Positions 1 through 11,700 of a stretch of DNA of 64,000 nucleotides are shown in pieces. The notes below the pieces were generated by a model that saw only the letters and a program-made list of their open reading frames with translations, was not told the origin of the DNA and made no database searches. The translations under genes were made by a program, and so were the position numbers. This DNA is from Toxoplasma gondii ME49 (Eukaryota; Apicomplexa; Conoidasida; Eucoccidiorida; Sarcocystidae): NCBI RefSeq assembly GCF_000006565.2, contig NC_031479.1, positions 4,056,289 through 4,120,288 on the forward strand, in the 5' to 3' direction. How positions within the stretch are numbered: position 1 is the stretch's first letter; the number at the start of each line of letters is the position of its first letter.

Positions 1-2830
1 CGCGTCAAGTTTTCTCTCAGGCACCTTCGCAGAAGAAGAAGCAGACTCTGCGAGTGACGCCTCGTCGCAGAGGAGGCGAACGCGAAAAAGCAAACGCCTC
101 CAAAAACGGCCCTCCTCCACTCGGTCGGGCACTGCGGAGAAAGAAAGGAAGACTCTTGGAGCAAATCGAGCGAACGGAAGATGGAACGAACTCCAGCAAA
201 CACACAGGAAGACAACGGCTTCTTCTCGCCATTACCGAGTCACCTTTTTCTCGACTCCACACCCTCCCGCATTCTGCTCACTCCCTCGACAAGCAGGTGG
301 AAACGTACGCTTGTCTGACCATCCCTCAGGTTCCAGGCGGTTGGAAAGCTTCCCATGCTCTTCCCTCTTGACCCATTTTGAATTCAGTCTCGCTGGTTTC
401 TGCACCTAGTATTGCCTCCGCATTTCCATGCCATGAAAGGCTGGCGGAAGTCGACAAGTCTAAATATTTTGCCTCGCCAGTGCTTTTGGTTTTCATCGGT
501 TTCCGAATTTAGCTGTCGCCGCGTTGCCACCATCTCGGAGACGTGGAAACAAACTAGCGGGTCGCAGCATGATCTACTTGGCAAGAACCAGCACCCTTTT
601 TTCGGAGATGTCGAAAGCTTCTCCTCCTTGGTGACTTGAATGACCTTTTCGACTTTTCGTACCTAGTTGTCTCCGCATTTCCATCACCTGAGAGTCGCGG
701 AAGAAGTCAAGAAGATCATCGTAGGCGTCGACGTGGAAGGCTGAGAAGTCCAGCGCGCTCGTGTCTTCTTCCTTGCGGTGACAGGGGGACAAATGACACT
801 CCTGAAGCGAGGAAGCCGTCTCGCGTTTCGTCTTCTCCTCGGCGGTCGCTGCAGTTGCAAACGCATGCAGACGCGGCCAGGGAGGAGGAGAAGGCGCTTG
901 TCCATGAACCGGATTGCTGTCTGAGACAGAGTGTGCAAGCCTTCCAGAACAGAGAGAAGACGGAGAGACAGAGCGAGACACCAGCCGCCCTGTGGGGTCT
1001 GCGAGGAAGGTCGACGGAGATCGTACGAGGGCCTCGTAGCGCCGCTGCACTTCCGCAGAGCATCTGAAAAAAAGAAACACAGAAAGCTGGAGTCAGGAAA
1101 ACGGAGACCCCGAGATCACGCGTTTAATTTCGGCTTTTGTTCCTCCCTTTCGTTTCTTATCTCTTCAAAGAGAAGAAGGAGAAACCAGTGATTCTTCTTG
1201 GAGTTCTTCTCTTCCTCTCTCTTGTCTTCTTTCTGTTCATTGGTGTCTCACCGTGCAACGATCGGAGGCAGCCTCCTCTCATCTTCGGAGGGAGAAACAT
1301 CTTGTTCTCTCGCAGTTCCTCCACGCTCGCAGAAGGGCGTCAGTAGCACACCCGTCTCTCGTCCTTCTTCACGCATTTTTTGCCGCTCCCGCTGATCTAT
1401 TATCTCTTGCTCCTTTCGCTCCCCGCGTTGTCCTTCGCTTTGTCCTTTGCCTTGTTCTTCGCTTTGCTCTTCCCTCGCTTGCTGGGCTTCGTGCTCCTTC
1501 GCTCCTGCCGCTGCGGGAGTCTGTCCAGCCAAGCTCCGAACCGCGTTGACGGCGGTGTCTCCCGCCGTCGCCACCAGCAGAGTGGTGGAAGAAAGAAGAG
1601 ACGAAAAACGAGAATGCACGCCGTTTGTCGCAGTGGACGGTGCTGTGGCCTCGGGAGGAAGAGCCTCTGTTTTGGGGGATGTTCTCGAGTCTTCAAAAGA
1701 AGTACACAAGGACGAAGAGGACGAAGAAGACGAAGAAGGAGGAAACGAAGATGAAGAAGGAGTGAAGTGAGACAGGACGGCTTGGTGTTCTTCTATCCAT
1801 CGATGTGAGCCCTCGGAGATGGTTCCGCAGAAGTCCTTCAAGTCCTCCGAAACATCCTGAGAAAAGGCAGACAGCGAAAGGGTCTCGAGATAGAGAGGAG
1901 AGATACACAAATATGAAGGGAGAAAGAGAAAGGAAAACATATCTGTTGTGGCACTCTCCCGTCGTTATTCGAGTCGAGTAGAAAAGTCATTCAAGTAGAA
2001 AACGGAGGTGAAGCTCCTGTCGGCATTCTCACCAGTTCCGTGTGTAGTTCCTCGACGAGTCCAGTGGCCGCTTGTGAAAACCAGCGCCCAAGAGAGGAAG
2101 CGGCTCTTGCGGCCGCAGAGACAGTCGCTCTCGCTTGAGCAGCGACTGTCTCGGCGTCGTTGGACTCCGTTGTCTCCTTTTCTGTCTCCGGCAAGCTGGG
2201 CGGATTCCCCAAGGAGGCTGTCCACTGAGAGACGCGGCCAAGAAGACCTGAGAACGGTTTTTCGCGATTCGAGGCTTTCTGTGAACAGAGAGCCTGTCTC
2301 CCATCTTCGTCTCCATCTGCGAGAGCCGCGGCGGAGAAGGTGGGGGAACAGGAGACGGCCAGCGGTTCTGGCTGCGGCAGGCCAATCTCAGTTCGCTCTC
2401 TCGCGGGTCCCCCGATGTTGTCGCCTAGCGTCTCCGCATCAGACCGACCGACCTCCGCGCTGGGCTGTCGGGAGTCCTTCATGCGCGAAGTTCGGAAACA
2501 AGAAGGCGCTCCTTCAGCTCCTTGCTGGGAGACAGACACTACATGAGCAGAAGAACGGGGGAGCGAAGAAGACGCGAGCGAACAAGGAGATGGAGGCGAC
2601 AGACGGGGGAGAGAGGAGCTCGGAGGAGAAAGCGGAGACGGAGGTGAAGGAGGAGGAGAAGGATGGAGAGAGCAAGCAGCACCCCTAAGAGGTGAAGGAG
2701 AGGGGAGAGGTTGGTTTTCGAGCTGCGGAGAGCTGAGGCGAGAGAGAGGCGAATTCATGGAAGAAAATTCTCCGGAAGCCGGCGCCGTCGGAGCGAGTCG
2801 CTCTCCGAGCGGCGAACTGTTTCGGGCCAT
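1..2830 (-). CDS. BSD-domain-containing protein, C-terminus off the left edge
   Basis: Four exons: 2830-2033, 1856-1252, 1063-663 and 131-1 (running off the window), phases 0, 2 and 1, giving 645 visible codons. The start is the first ATG after a long upstream open frame. Residues 1-200 are Ser/Pro-rich. Around the exon 1/2 junction lies an amphipathic stretch (EELHTEL, then DVSEDLKDF) resembling the segment before the BSD domain in BSDC1-type proteins. Exon 2 carries an Asp/Glu/Gln-rich linker and poly-Ser. Residues 477-491 (RRYEALVRSPSTFLADP) match the short motif that precedes BSD in that family. The BSD core spans about residues 574-620 and is split by the last intron: exon 3 ends ...MEMRRQL and exon 4 opens VPDRVEEGRFWRRLLF, with the diagnostic Phe-Trp at 611-612; the usual Tyr-Phe is replaced by Leu-Leu-Phe. 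BSD proteins include TFIIH p62 and synapse-associated types; the layout fits the BSDC1 type, role unknown. Family call fairly secure; exact start and linker exons less so. Confidence 0.72.
403..430. repeat. Imperfect copy of the exon 3 donor region of the BSD gene
   Basis: These bases resemble 661-686, which is the last coding part of exon 3 and its splice donor in the BSD-domain gene. On the minus strand both read ATGGAAATGCGGAG followed by CAA and CTAGGT, with a few differences. This copy lies inside the last intron of the same gene, in the same orientation. It could act as a decoy donor or be a remnant of a small duplication. Confidence 0.5.
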
Positions 2831-5107
2831 TGCTTGGCAGAGAAGAAAACCAAAGACACCTGAAGAACACAGGGGTCTCGTCTTATTTTTATCGAGCTGT
2901 AAAACGAGGCACAACTGCTCTGAAGATGTCCCCGAGAGAAACAACCAGCCACGATCGGCGCATGTCCACAGTTGCTTCCGTCCCCCGACCTCTGCCTGCA
3001 ATTCTTCTTCCTCTCTGTTCAGACGAGTCTCCCAGGACTCCTTTGCGGGTAAGTTGTGAGCGAGACGCTGCGTGCATGCCGCGCAGCCTCTGTAGCAGGA
3101 GACTGTGAGGAGGTCCTGCAAGCGGGAGAGCGTCTGTTGGACAGAAGCAGTGGAGGCTGAGTGGGGAAGAAACCGAGAAGGAGACCGACAAGGGAAGCAG
3201 GTTTTCCGCTCTACTCCTGGTATCGGAGGACACCCCACTCTTGGCGGCTCGCAGAGTGGGCAAGAGAGGCTGAAGAGGAACCGCGTGGAGGCTTCTTCGT
3301 CCTCTCTTCCGGCGGCCTCAGAGGCAGCGAAAGCAGATCCACTGCGGAAGGCGGCGACTCGAAGGGGAGACACATGAGAGAGAGAATGTCCGAGTAGGCG
3401 CGAGAAAGCTCTGGTTTTGTGTGGCTGGAAGCCGATGAGACCGAAGAAAACTTTCAGACAGCAAGCTGACGAGGCGCGGAAGTGCAGGGGAAAACGGGAT
3501 TGGAGGCGAAAACGAGCGGTGGTGGGGAAAATTATCAGGGAAAATCGGAAAGACGTCGAGACCGCTGCGCGCGATACGAAATGTTTTCCAAAAGTTGTGT
3601 GCGAAAAACTGTTGTCACCTACGCGCGCGCGTCCTAGGTCCGAAAAAAGGTTCGATGGTTAGATGAACGGCTACACAGACGGTAGACATGAAAAGGAGAC
3701 GGCGACTCAGAAGCAAATGACGACTCTGGTCGAGTGACGACAGCCATCCATTTTTCGTCTTTTTTAAAAATACCCTTACTCGGGAAGAAAGTTTGGACAT
3801 CCGGTGTGAAGGCGGCGGGTCACCTCACGATTCAAGGAATACCTTCAGGAAATCCAACAGGTAAACAGCAGCACTAAACAGGTCCACATCTGTGGAACAC
3901 CCTTTCCATTTCTCTTGCATGAGTTCGATCGTTAAATGCGGTTTGGTGGCCGTAACGGAGAGACCATCGCTTTTTTCGCCAGGCTAGTTGAACGACGATG
4001 TGGACGGCAAACGCGCGAAAAGGGGCCCAAGTGTTATCAAAGGAAAAAAACAAAAACAGGTAGTTTCTTCAAGGCTTCGCGCCTCTTGTTGTGCCTTCGG
4101 GAAATTAATGAGCTCAGGACAAAGTGGCTGTTTCTGCCTTGCTATGCTGTCGTGTGTCTCGTCGTGTTTTCCTCTTCCTTCTTGCTTTGTTGCGCGCGGG
4201 GACCCAGCTGCAATGAGGCCAGACTCACGAATGCTTCAGGTCTTGCTCTGACGCCTTTTTTCTGTTGGAAATCTTCAGTGGGCTCACGGCCTGGATGACA
4301 AAGGCCTCTTCAAGAGAAACGTGGTTGTTCAGACGGCGTGAGTTTGCTTTTCGCCAGTTTTAAGGTGCAGGTGTGCAGCAAGAAGGAACGCGCGGCTTTG
4401 CCCTCCCGCCGTTTTTTTCCGCCGATAAGGCGGACTGTGCATCCTTGCAAATGAGGCGGGCATGTGCAGTCCAGCTGTCGCGCACATCCAACGCGAAAGG
4501 CGTGTCGGCGCATGTGCTGGGGTGAAGCGAAAGAGCGGGAGACACAGCAAGGTTCGAAAGAATAGAACAAAAATCTTTGCAGGCAGGTTCCTAGAGCGTT
4601 GAGAGAGGGGCGCCTGAGATTCTTTTCCAGACGCTGTCTGCGCCGATCGGGAATTCTCGGGGATAAGGGATAGACGAGACAAAAGAGCCGGTTGTTTCTG
4701 AACTGTGTTGTGAGGATAATTGTCGGATCTCTGCCTCAAAAAGAGACCGTTTCGTAGTTCAGTTTCTGAGTTTGCGCGTTCGCCACTGTCGCCCGTCCGT
4801 TCTGCGCGAACGTTTCAGCGCGTTCGCCGCAGCCGTTCCCCCGCTCCCCATCGTTCAGTCCACCCGCCATCTGTTTCCTCGCCCCGCGTTTCTTTTCCGT
4901 AAACATTCCCTTTGCTGTCCATTTCCGCCTTTCTTTCCGCGCCCCGGAACGAATCCACGAACTCCCTCTCTCTCACGGTTCTCCGCGTGGCAGCTCCCGC
5001 CACACACTCGGGCGTCCATACACCTGGTGGCTCGTGTCAGTTTCCCAGTCACGCGAGCTGTCACTTCTATTGTTCTGTGATTTTCACGAGTCTGCCTCAG
5101 AGACAAA
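2831..5107. promoter_or_regulatory. Divergent upstream region between the BSD and E1-beta genes
   Basis: No convincing gene was seen here. The interval separates the leftward BSD-domain gene from the rightward E1-beta gene, so it should hold both 5' untranslated regions and promoters. Bases 4740-5100 are pyrimidine-rich, as is common just upstream of coding starts in coccidian genes. A GCATGC word occurs near 3074. Open frames in this stretch have no recognisable content. Confidence 0.4.
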
Positions 5108-8100
5108 ATGGTCGCTTTCCCGTCTTTGTCTGCGGCTTCCGCCGCCGCGCGCACCAACGGCTTTGCGTCTTTCTGCAAACCCGGAATGGCCTGCAAAGGC
5201 GCCGGCTTCGTTCGTTTTTTCTCGTTTTTTGCGCCTGCACGCGGAGCCGCTGCGGGTGTGTCGGCCCTGCAGCAGTTCTCAAGACCTGCTGCAGCTGCTG
5301 CGCTCGGCTCCCAGTTCCAGCAGCGACGAAATGTCGGCGGCAGCGCGATCGATTTCACTGTTGCCTGCCGCACTTCTACGGAAACTCGAAAAGATCTCGG
5401 ACCCACCACTCCAATGAACGTTTTCACGGCGGTTAACTCTGCGCTACACACCGCTCTCGAAACTGACCCAACGTACGTCCTGGTGATATAATCGAACGCG
5501 AAAGAGAAACAAGTGCACCACAAGTGCGCCTCCACCTCGTCCTCTGTTCGTCTCTGCTGTCTCACATGTGTGGGATGCGCCTTTGACGCGCGCAACGCGG
5601 CTTGTTCCCGACCTTCTGGTCGGTAGTAGAGTCTTCGTCTCGGTACTCCGTTGTACACTGGTGGAGTTAAACGGATCTGACGCCCGAGAACTCTCCGTGT
5701 TTCTCCTGTTGAGACGCGAGACGAAACGAGACGTGTCTTCTGCTGTCTTTGCTTTTCTGTTCCTTGCTGAGCTTGTCGTCGTGTGTAAGCCGAGATTTCC
5801 GCTGTGGTGATGTTTCATCCTTTCTTCCTGCCAGTGGAGCTGTTTTTGCCTGCGATCTCTGCTGATCATTTCCGGGTGTCCTGAATAGGCTGCCGGATCC
5901 AGTGCACGGAGACGTCGTTGTTTCTCCGCTTGTCGGGTCCATCACCGTTCAGTATTATGTTGTCCCGTTGTCAGCGAGTGCTGAGGTTTCTTCCCTACGT
6001 CATCATTTTTAATGGGTTGTGTTCCTCTCGCTTGGACATACGTGAGTTGCTCGGGATGTGGAGACTGTCATTGGTGACCGCTCTGTTGGCAACTGATTTT
6101 TCCTCGGTTCTGCAGAGCATGCGTCTTCGGCGAGGATGTTGCCTTTGGAGGAGTTTTCCGCTGCTCCGTGGACCTCCGTGAAAAGTTCGGACAACACCGC
6201 GTTTTCAACACCCCTCTTTCTGAGCAGGTGAGTGCTCTCGTTGCTCCTTGCTTTCGAGTCTTTTTTTCCAGACGGAAGGCCTCTCGTTACAGAGACCAAG
6301 CAGAGCATTCGTAGGGTTTCAGGAGCGCAGAACGGCTAAAAAAAACAGGCTGTTAATCCAAAAAACGAGAGGGATTGCAAGACATGAGAAAGGCTCTTGA
6401 CCGAAAAGGACTGAAAAACTCCATGTTCTCCTAGTGCCGTGGATTTCTGCTTCTCTGACCTGACTTGATGATCGTCGTCTTCTTCATCTGTTATGTTCAC
6501 AGGGGATTGCCGGTTTCGGCATTGGCATGGCTGCAGTGGGCTACACTGCCATCGGAGAAATTCAGTTTGGAGACTACATTCTTCCTGCGTTCGACCAGGT
6601 AGGCTTTCGCGCCTGTGCTCCACATCTTCTCTCCTGTGTGTGCGGTCGCGACTGTTGAGCTCGGTGTTTGCATGCAGTTCTCTCTGTTTTTGTCTTGTCT
6701 CTGTGTTAGTGACTTCTGTGCTCTCCGTTCATGTCCTCTTCTCCCTCTGTTTGCGTCTCTTCCTCTTTTCGCGTCTGTCTTCTCTGCATGTGTATGCTTC
6801 ACTTCCGCGGTGTCTTGTCTTTGCAGATTGCTAACGAAGCAGCCAAGTTCCGCTACCGCAGCGGAGGCAACTGGAATTGCGGCAAGCTGACGATTCGTAG
6901 CACTTGGGGCGCTGTGGGCCATGGAGGTCTCTACCACTCTCAGTCTCCGGAGGCGTACTTTGCGCATGCGTCTGGTCTCAAGGTAAGAGCCTCGGAAACC
7001 GTGCGTTTTCGTTCCTGCCCTTGGCATGTCGCACCTGCTCTCCTGAGCTGTGTGTTTTTTGAGTTCGCCCTGCGAGTTTCTTTCGTTGTTCTATCGCCGC
7101 GGCTTCGCTGTCGCGTTCCGTCGTGTGTAGAGAAGCCAGGTTTTGCTGTGTCGCTCGCGTGCCAGATGGATGGTTTTCTCTGCTCTTCTGCCTCCGTTTT
7201 TTTCTGCGTAGATCGTCGTCCCCCGCGGGCCGTATCAAACCAAGGGACTTCTTCTCTCCTCGATTCGCGACGATAACCCAGTTGTCTTTTTCGAACCGAA
7301 AATCCTTTACCGCGCCGCCGTCGACGAAGTCCCCACTGGCGACTACGAGCTCCCTCTGAGCCACGCTGATATTGTGAAGGAAGGCTCTCACGTAAGCCAT
7401 GCCAATTTTTTTCTCTCAGATCCGTGTGTCTCCCCTCCCCTCTCTGTGTCTCTGTGTCTCTGTGCGGGGGTCTCTTGGTTCTGTTTGCATGCGTCGGCTT
7501 CCCCGTCTTTCTAGCGCTTTTTCACTGTCGTCTGCGTGTGACTCTCCTCGCCTCTCTTCTCTCCGCGGCCTTTTGTGTGTCTCGTTTCTTCGTGTGCTTG
7601 GGGAACGGCGCCTGCTTCCTGGTGTTCCTCAGGCTCTCCGTCTTTGCTCGACGCCTCGTTTTTACACGGCGCGCTGTCGTTTTATAGTACAGGAAACCGT
7701 GTGGACTTGTGAGGTTTCGAATCCTTTTCGCGAGATCGCGAGAAGAAGGTGTGAGTCCGCGAGAACGGTCTTTATTTCAGCGTGGCGAACATTCGGTCTG
7801 AGTCGCAGAGTGCGCAGTGAGTGAAGCAGCAGAGGCGCGAACTGACGACGTATATTTTGGCCAGGACGTTTATCCACGCAACCAGGCTCTTTTCCTCGAG
7901 TGCACTGTTCGTTCCTCAGATCACTGCCATTGCCTGGGGAACGCAAGTCCACAGACTGTTGAAGGCTGCACAGGAGGTTGAGAAAGAAGGCATTTCTGTG
8001 GAGGTGATCGATCTGCAAACCATCTTGCCCTGGGATGTCGACACCATTGTCAAGTCCGTAAACAAGACCTCCCGCTGCCTCATCACTCACGAGGCCCCAA

Positions 8101-8748
8101 TGACCATGGGATTTGGAGCAGAGCTCGCTTCCACGATTCAAGAAAAATGCTTCTTCTCTCTGGAGGCGCCCATCAAGCGTGTAACGGGATATGACACTCC
8201 CTTCCCTCTCGCCTTCGAGCCTGTAAGACTGGACAACAAACGCTCGCTTTGTCGGTGCCATTCTCTGGTACACTGCAGTCAGCCATTCAACGCCAACCTG
8301 TCGCCTTTCTAAATATGTAGATGTATATACTTATATACATATATATATATATATATATACTTATATACTTATATATATATATATATATATATGTGGGGTG
8401 GAATGAGTCATGTAGATGCGTCTCCACAGAATATCGGAAGAGCCACTTTGAAGTGCGCGACAGACACAAGGTTTTCGAGTTGAGTTTTTTTCTCTGTCTG
8501 GAAACTAGTTTTCTCTCCCTTGTATAGACAACTCGACTTTTCTTACTTACAGTCCCTCACGTATATATCTACCATAAATATTTGTACATATATACATATA
8601 TATACATATATATATTATATCATACAAAAGTGTAGATATGTATATTTATGCGTGGATTTCTATTGAGAGTTGTTGTGTTTTTTCGCAGTTCTACCTGCCT
8701 GATGAGCGCAAAGTCGCCGAGGCTCTCCGTGAACTGAAGCAGGCGTAA
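5108..8748 (+). CDS. BCKDHB: Branched-chain alpha-keto acid dehydrogenase E1 beta subunit, mitochondrial
   Basis: Seven exons: 5108-5472, 6116-6227, 6503-6598, 6827-6982, 7212-7391, 7920-8222 and 8689-8748; 1272 bases, 423 residues. Residues 1 to about 95 are Ala/Ser/Arg/Phe-rich without acidic residues early on, a typical mitochondrial transit peptide. From residue about 105 the protein follows human BCKDHB almost collinearly: [37 protein letters not shown]-type [38 protein letters not shown] and [12 protein letters not shown] are all visible. The E1-beta partner binds E1-alpha to decarboxylate keto acids with thiamine diphosphate and load the E2 lipoyl group. In T. gondii this complex is reported to stand in for the absent mitochondrial pyruvate dehydrogenase and so supplies acetyl-CoA. 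Length and all phases fit; the ATG is in a good context (aaaATGg). Pyruvate dehydrogenase E1-beta of the apicoplast is a less good match. Confidence 0.96.
8322..8621. repeat. TA microsatellites in the last E1-beta intron
   Basis: Two alternating-TA tracts (about 8322-8392 and 8562-8621) lie in the intron before the last coding exon. They are interrupted by TAC and TTA units. Open frames made of Tyr-Ile repeats here are artefacts of the repeat. Confidence 0.9.
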
Positions 8749-11700
8749 ACTCGCGGAATAAAGCGCATGCGGGGGAGAGACTGTCTCTCCGGAGAGGCGA
8801 AGAAAACTCCCGAGCAAACAGCGAGCGCAGAGGCAGAGAGGAAAACTGCGAGAGAGACAGAGAGACGCCAGAGACACTGGATGGGTGCAAATGAAGTGCC
8901 AGAAGACGCAGCTGATTGTGTAGGATATTGACGTCCAGCATTTTTAGCTGTCTTCAGCAGTTCAGGGGGCGGTGAAATGCAGCATCCACAAATATCGTGA
9001 TTGTCTGTATCTAAAAAAACAAAGTCCTATTCAGCATCCGAGTGTCGTGGCTTGTCCAATAATACGGCCGACCTGGTAGAAGCGTTGCAGACGGTTTCTC
9101 TGAAGGAGAGAGCAACACAGGGAAAAAAGCAAAAGGAGTGGACATCAAGCAGAAACAAAGAGTGATCGTGGTCAGACACAGGCAGTTCTGCCCTCTGGAG
9201 CTTCTGGTCGACGGGGAAAAGAAAGGAAAAGAAAAAGAGAGAGATACCTGTCGAGCGAGCAAGCAAAGAGGATGTGTGTCTACCTCACACTAGGCGTGTG
9301 ACGCATCAATGGCCGCAATTTCTGCGCGGGCAACAGGCATAGGAGGCCTGTTTCTGTTCTTTCAGTTGTTTCCTTTTGTCAGGTTTTGAGAGCGGTGGTT
9401 TTCTGTTGTGGTTGTCCGCTGCATGCGCGTCCCAAGCAGTGTGAACAGCTCTTCGTTGTGGACGGAGAAGTGCCGGATCCGTTTCTTCGTCGGAACTGAC
9501 GTCGTCTTTCTGGGATGAGGTCGAAGAAACAGACAGTTCTCTGCTCAAGGCGCTTCAGTTTCGTCTCTGAATAGGGTGCTCTCGTAGACAAAAGGTTCGA
9601 CCGTGATTCCTTTTGCCGGGATTGAGGAAAGCGCATCTAGGTAGCACGCTGGAATCGTCAAACTTTGACAAAAAACGCATCCACACTCCAATGCCCAGTC
9701 AACCAGCGGTCGAGGACTTGTTTTTCTGTGGCAAAAGGGGAGTTCCAATCTGGGATCCTGTTGGCGACGCAGTTTGAAGTCTTCGGAGACGGATGGTACA
9801 AGAGGGGCAGACAAGTCCAGGTTCCTGCGAAGGAGGCAGTCCAAAGAGAGCACTCAAGAACGCACACACATCGAACGCGACTTGGAGTCGCTGCGACAAT
9901 TCAGACGTTCTCACGCTCTCGTCACACACTAAAGTGATGGTGTCTTTCTGTAGTAGCGAAAAACGCGCATTCAGCGCAGATGACGAAGCCGGTTCGGAAC
10001 ACCACCTGATTCTTCACCAGAATGCCATTTTTCAACAGTTTCTGCGCTGCTACAAGCAATCTTGTCCACGTTCAACAGGTTTTTGTGTCTAGGTTTTCGT
10101 TTGCACTGCATGCACTGCACCCGGGGTTCTCACCATTACCACGGGAGTGTCTTCCAAATCTGGAAACAGGAAACGCAGGGATACTCACTGTCTTTACCAG
10201 CGGAGAAGAACGCAAATGCGATCAAGGGTAAAAGGCGCCATATTGCACAACCGTTGTATGTTACATCAGAAACGTCGTTTCCTCCGAGCACCCGAAGTAC
10301 CGAGAAGGTATTGGAGAAAGGGGGGCAGTAGCAGCGACCGGTGCATCCAGAACCTCATCTGAAGGATGCGGCTGCATGCATCATCCTGAATTCTCATCCG
10401 GATGCTCCTTTGACGAGAGGTAGAATGCTAGCTACTGTGTAAGGCGCTAAAGCACAGCTGGCCGCTAGAGTGCTCGCTGTGGTTGTCTGTAGTTCAAACG
10501 AAGTTAGGAAGCATGAAGGAAGACAGGAAGGTAAAGAAGGGCAAGACCGAAGATTCTTTTTTCAGGAACATTCGAAATTGTACACATACACGATCCCGCC
10601 AATCCATTTTTGCGCCAACTTTAATAGGCGGTTTCTTTGGAAGCTGCACGGTGCAGCACTTACATTAAGCGCCAGCTAGTCGTGGACACTGAATCCATGA
10701 CCGTGAACACTGCAGATTTCCCAGACAGAGTTGCAAAACTTTAGATAGTCACGCGTCCTTGTTTTTGCTCCCTTCTTTGGAATATCAAAGGGAGAAACTC
10801 GGTGTTGCAATTCTTGGCTCTTTTCGTGAGGAAGTTGTTTGGATGAGGCAATGCACAGACAGGGAAAAAAGCTGTCACATTTGTATCTGACTATAGGGGA
10901 CTCCAATGTTTGCATAACACGAGGTAGTTTTTCCGGCAATCGATTCAGCGTCCTGCTTCCTCCTCGCACGCATGCAGATCTTCCTAAAGTGTCTGGAAGG
11001 CAAATGCATACGGATGTATCATCTAAGATTTTTTAAAAAGATGTCTCTCTCTCTCTCTATATATATGAATATTCTCCAGGTTTGCGTTTTTGGTAGATGG
11101 GTCCGAAGCTCACGTTTTGGGGACCGCATGAAACGTGAGGAACGTTCAACAGGAACTTCCCTACATGTCGCTTTAGCATTCTACATAAAAGGAGAGAAAA
11201 CAGTGGATTTAGAAAGCTTCGCTCGTCTCAAAGATTGAATTGGTCTTCGCAGCATCCTGCCGAGAATACCTGATCAACATCACTAGGAAAAACAAAGGAC
11301 TGCCTCCTGGACAATATGATAAGGATGGCTGCCCTTTAACTAGCTCCCCTGGCTTGTGGTACACTGAGGTCGAATTTACGACAAGAAGCGAATTGTATTT
11401 CAAGGCGTAGGGATGGTAATGACGGAAGCCAGGTTCTATCCTCTGTAAGAGACTAGCTCAGGAACTACGCACTACTCAGTAGATCCACAGCATTTAGCTG
11501 TAGTATCCCTCATGTGTTGACAGTCTCCTTGCGACTTTTGTAATTGAAGATCTCGTCATTTTTAACGGCGGCGATGACCAAGGATACATACGTCCAAGGG
11601 AGCCTGTCTACTCCTTGAAGGTCGATTAGTGTCAACGAAGTCTGTCAGCTTTTTTTCGGTTCACTGTAACTCCAGTTTTGCAGCGTCACTGGGATTACAT

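Noticed and set aside
2..409. Plus-strand open frame at the left edge with acidic/basic composition
   Set aside because: It overlaps the minus-strand exon at 131-1 that completes the BSD domain in the correct phase. The plus frame has no homology and no start.
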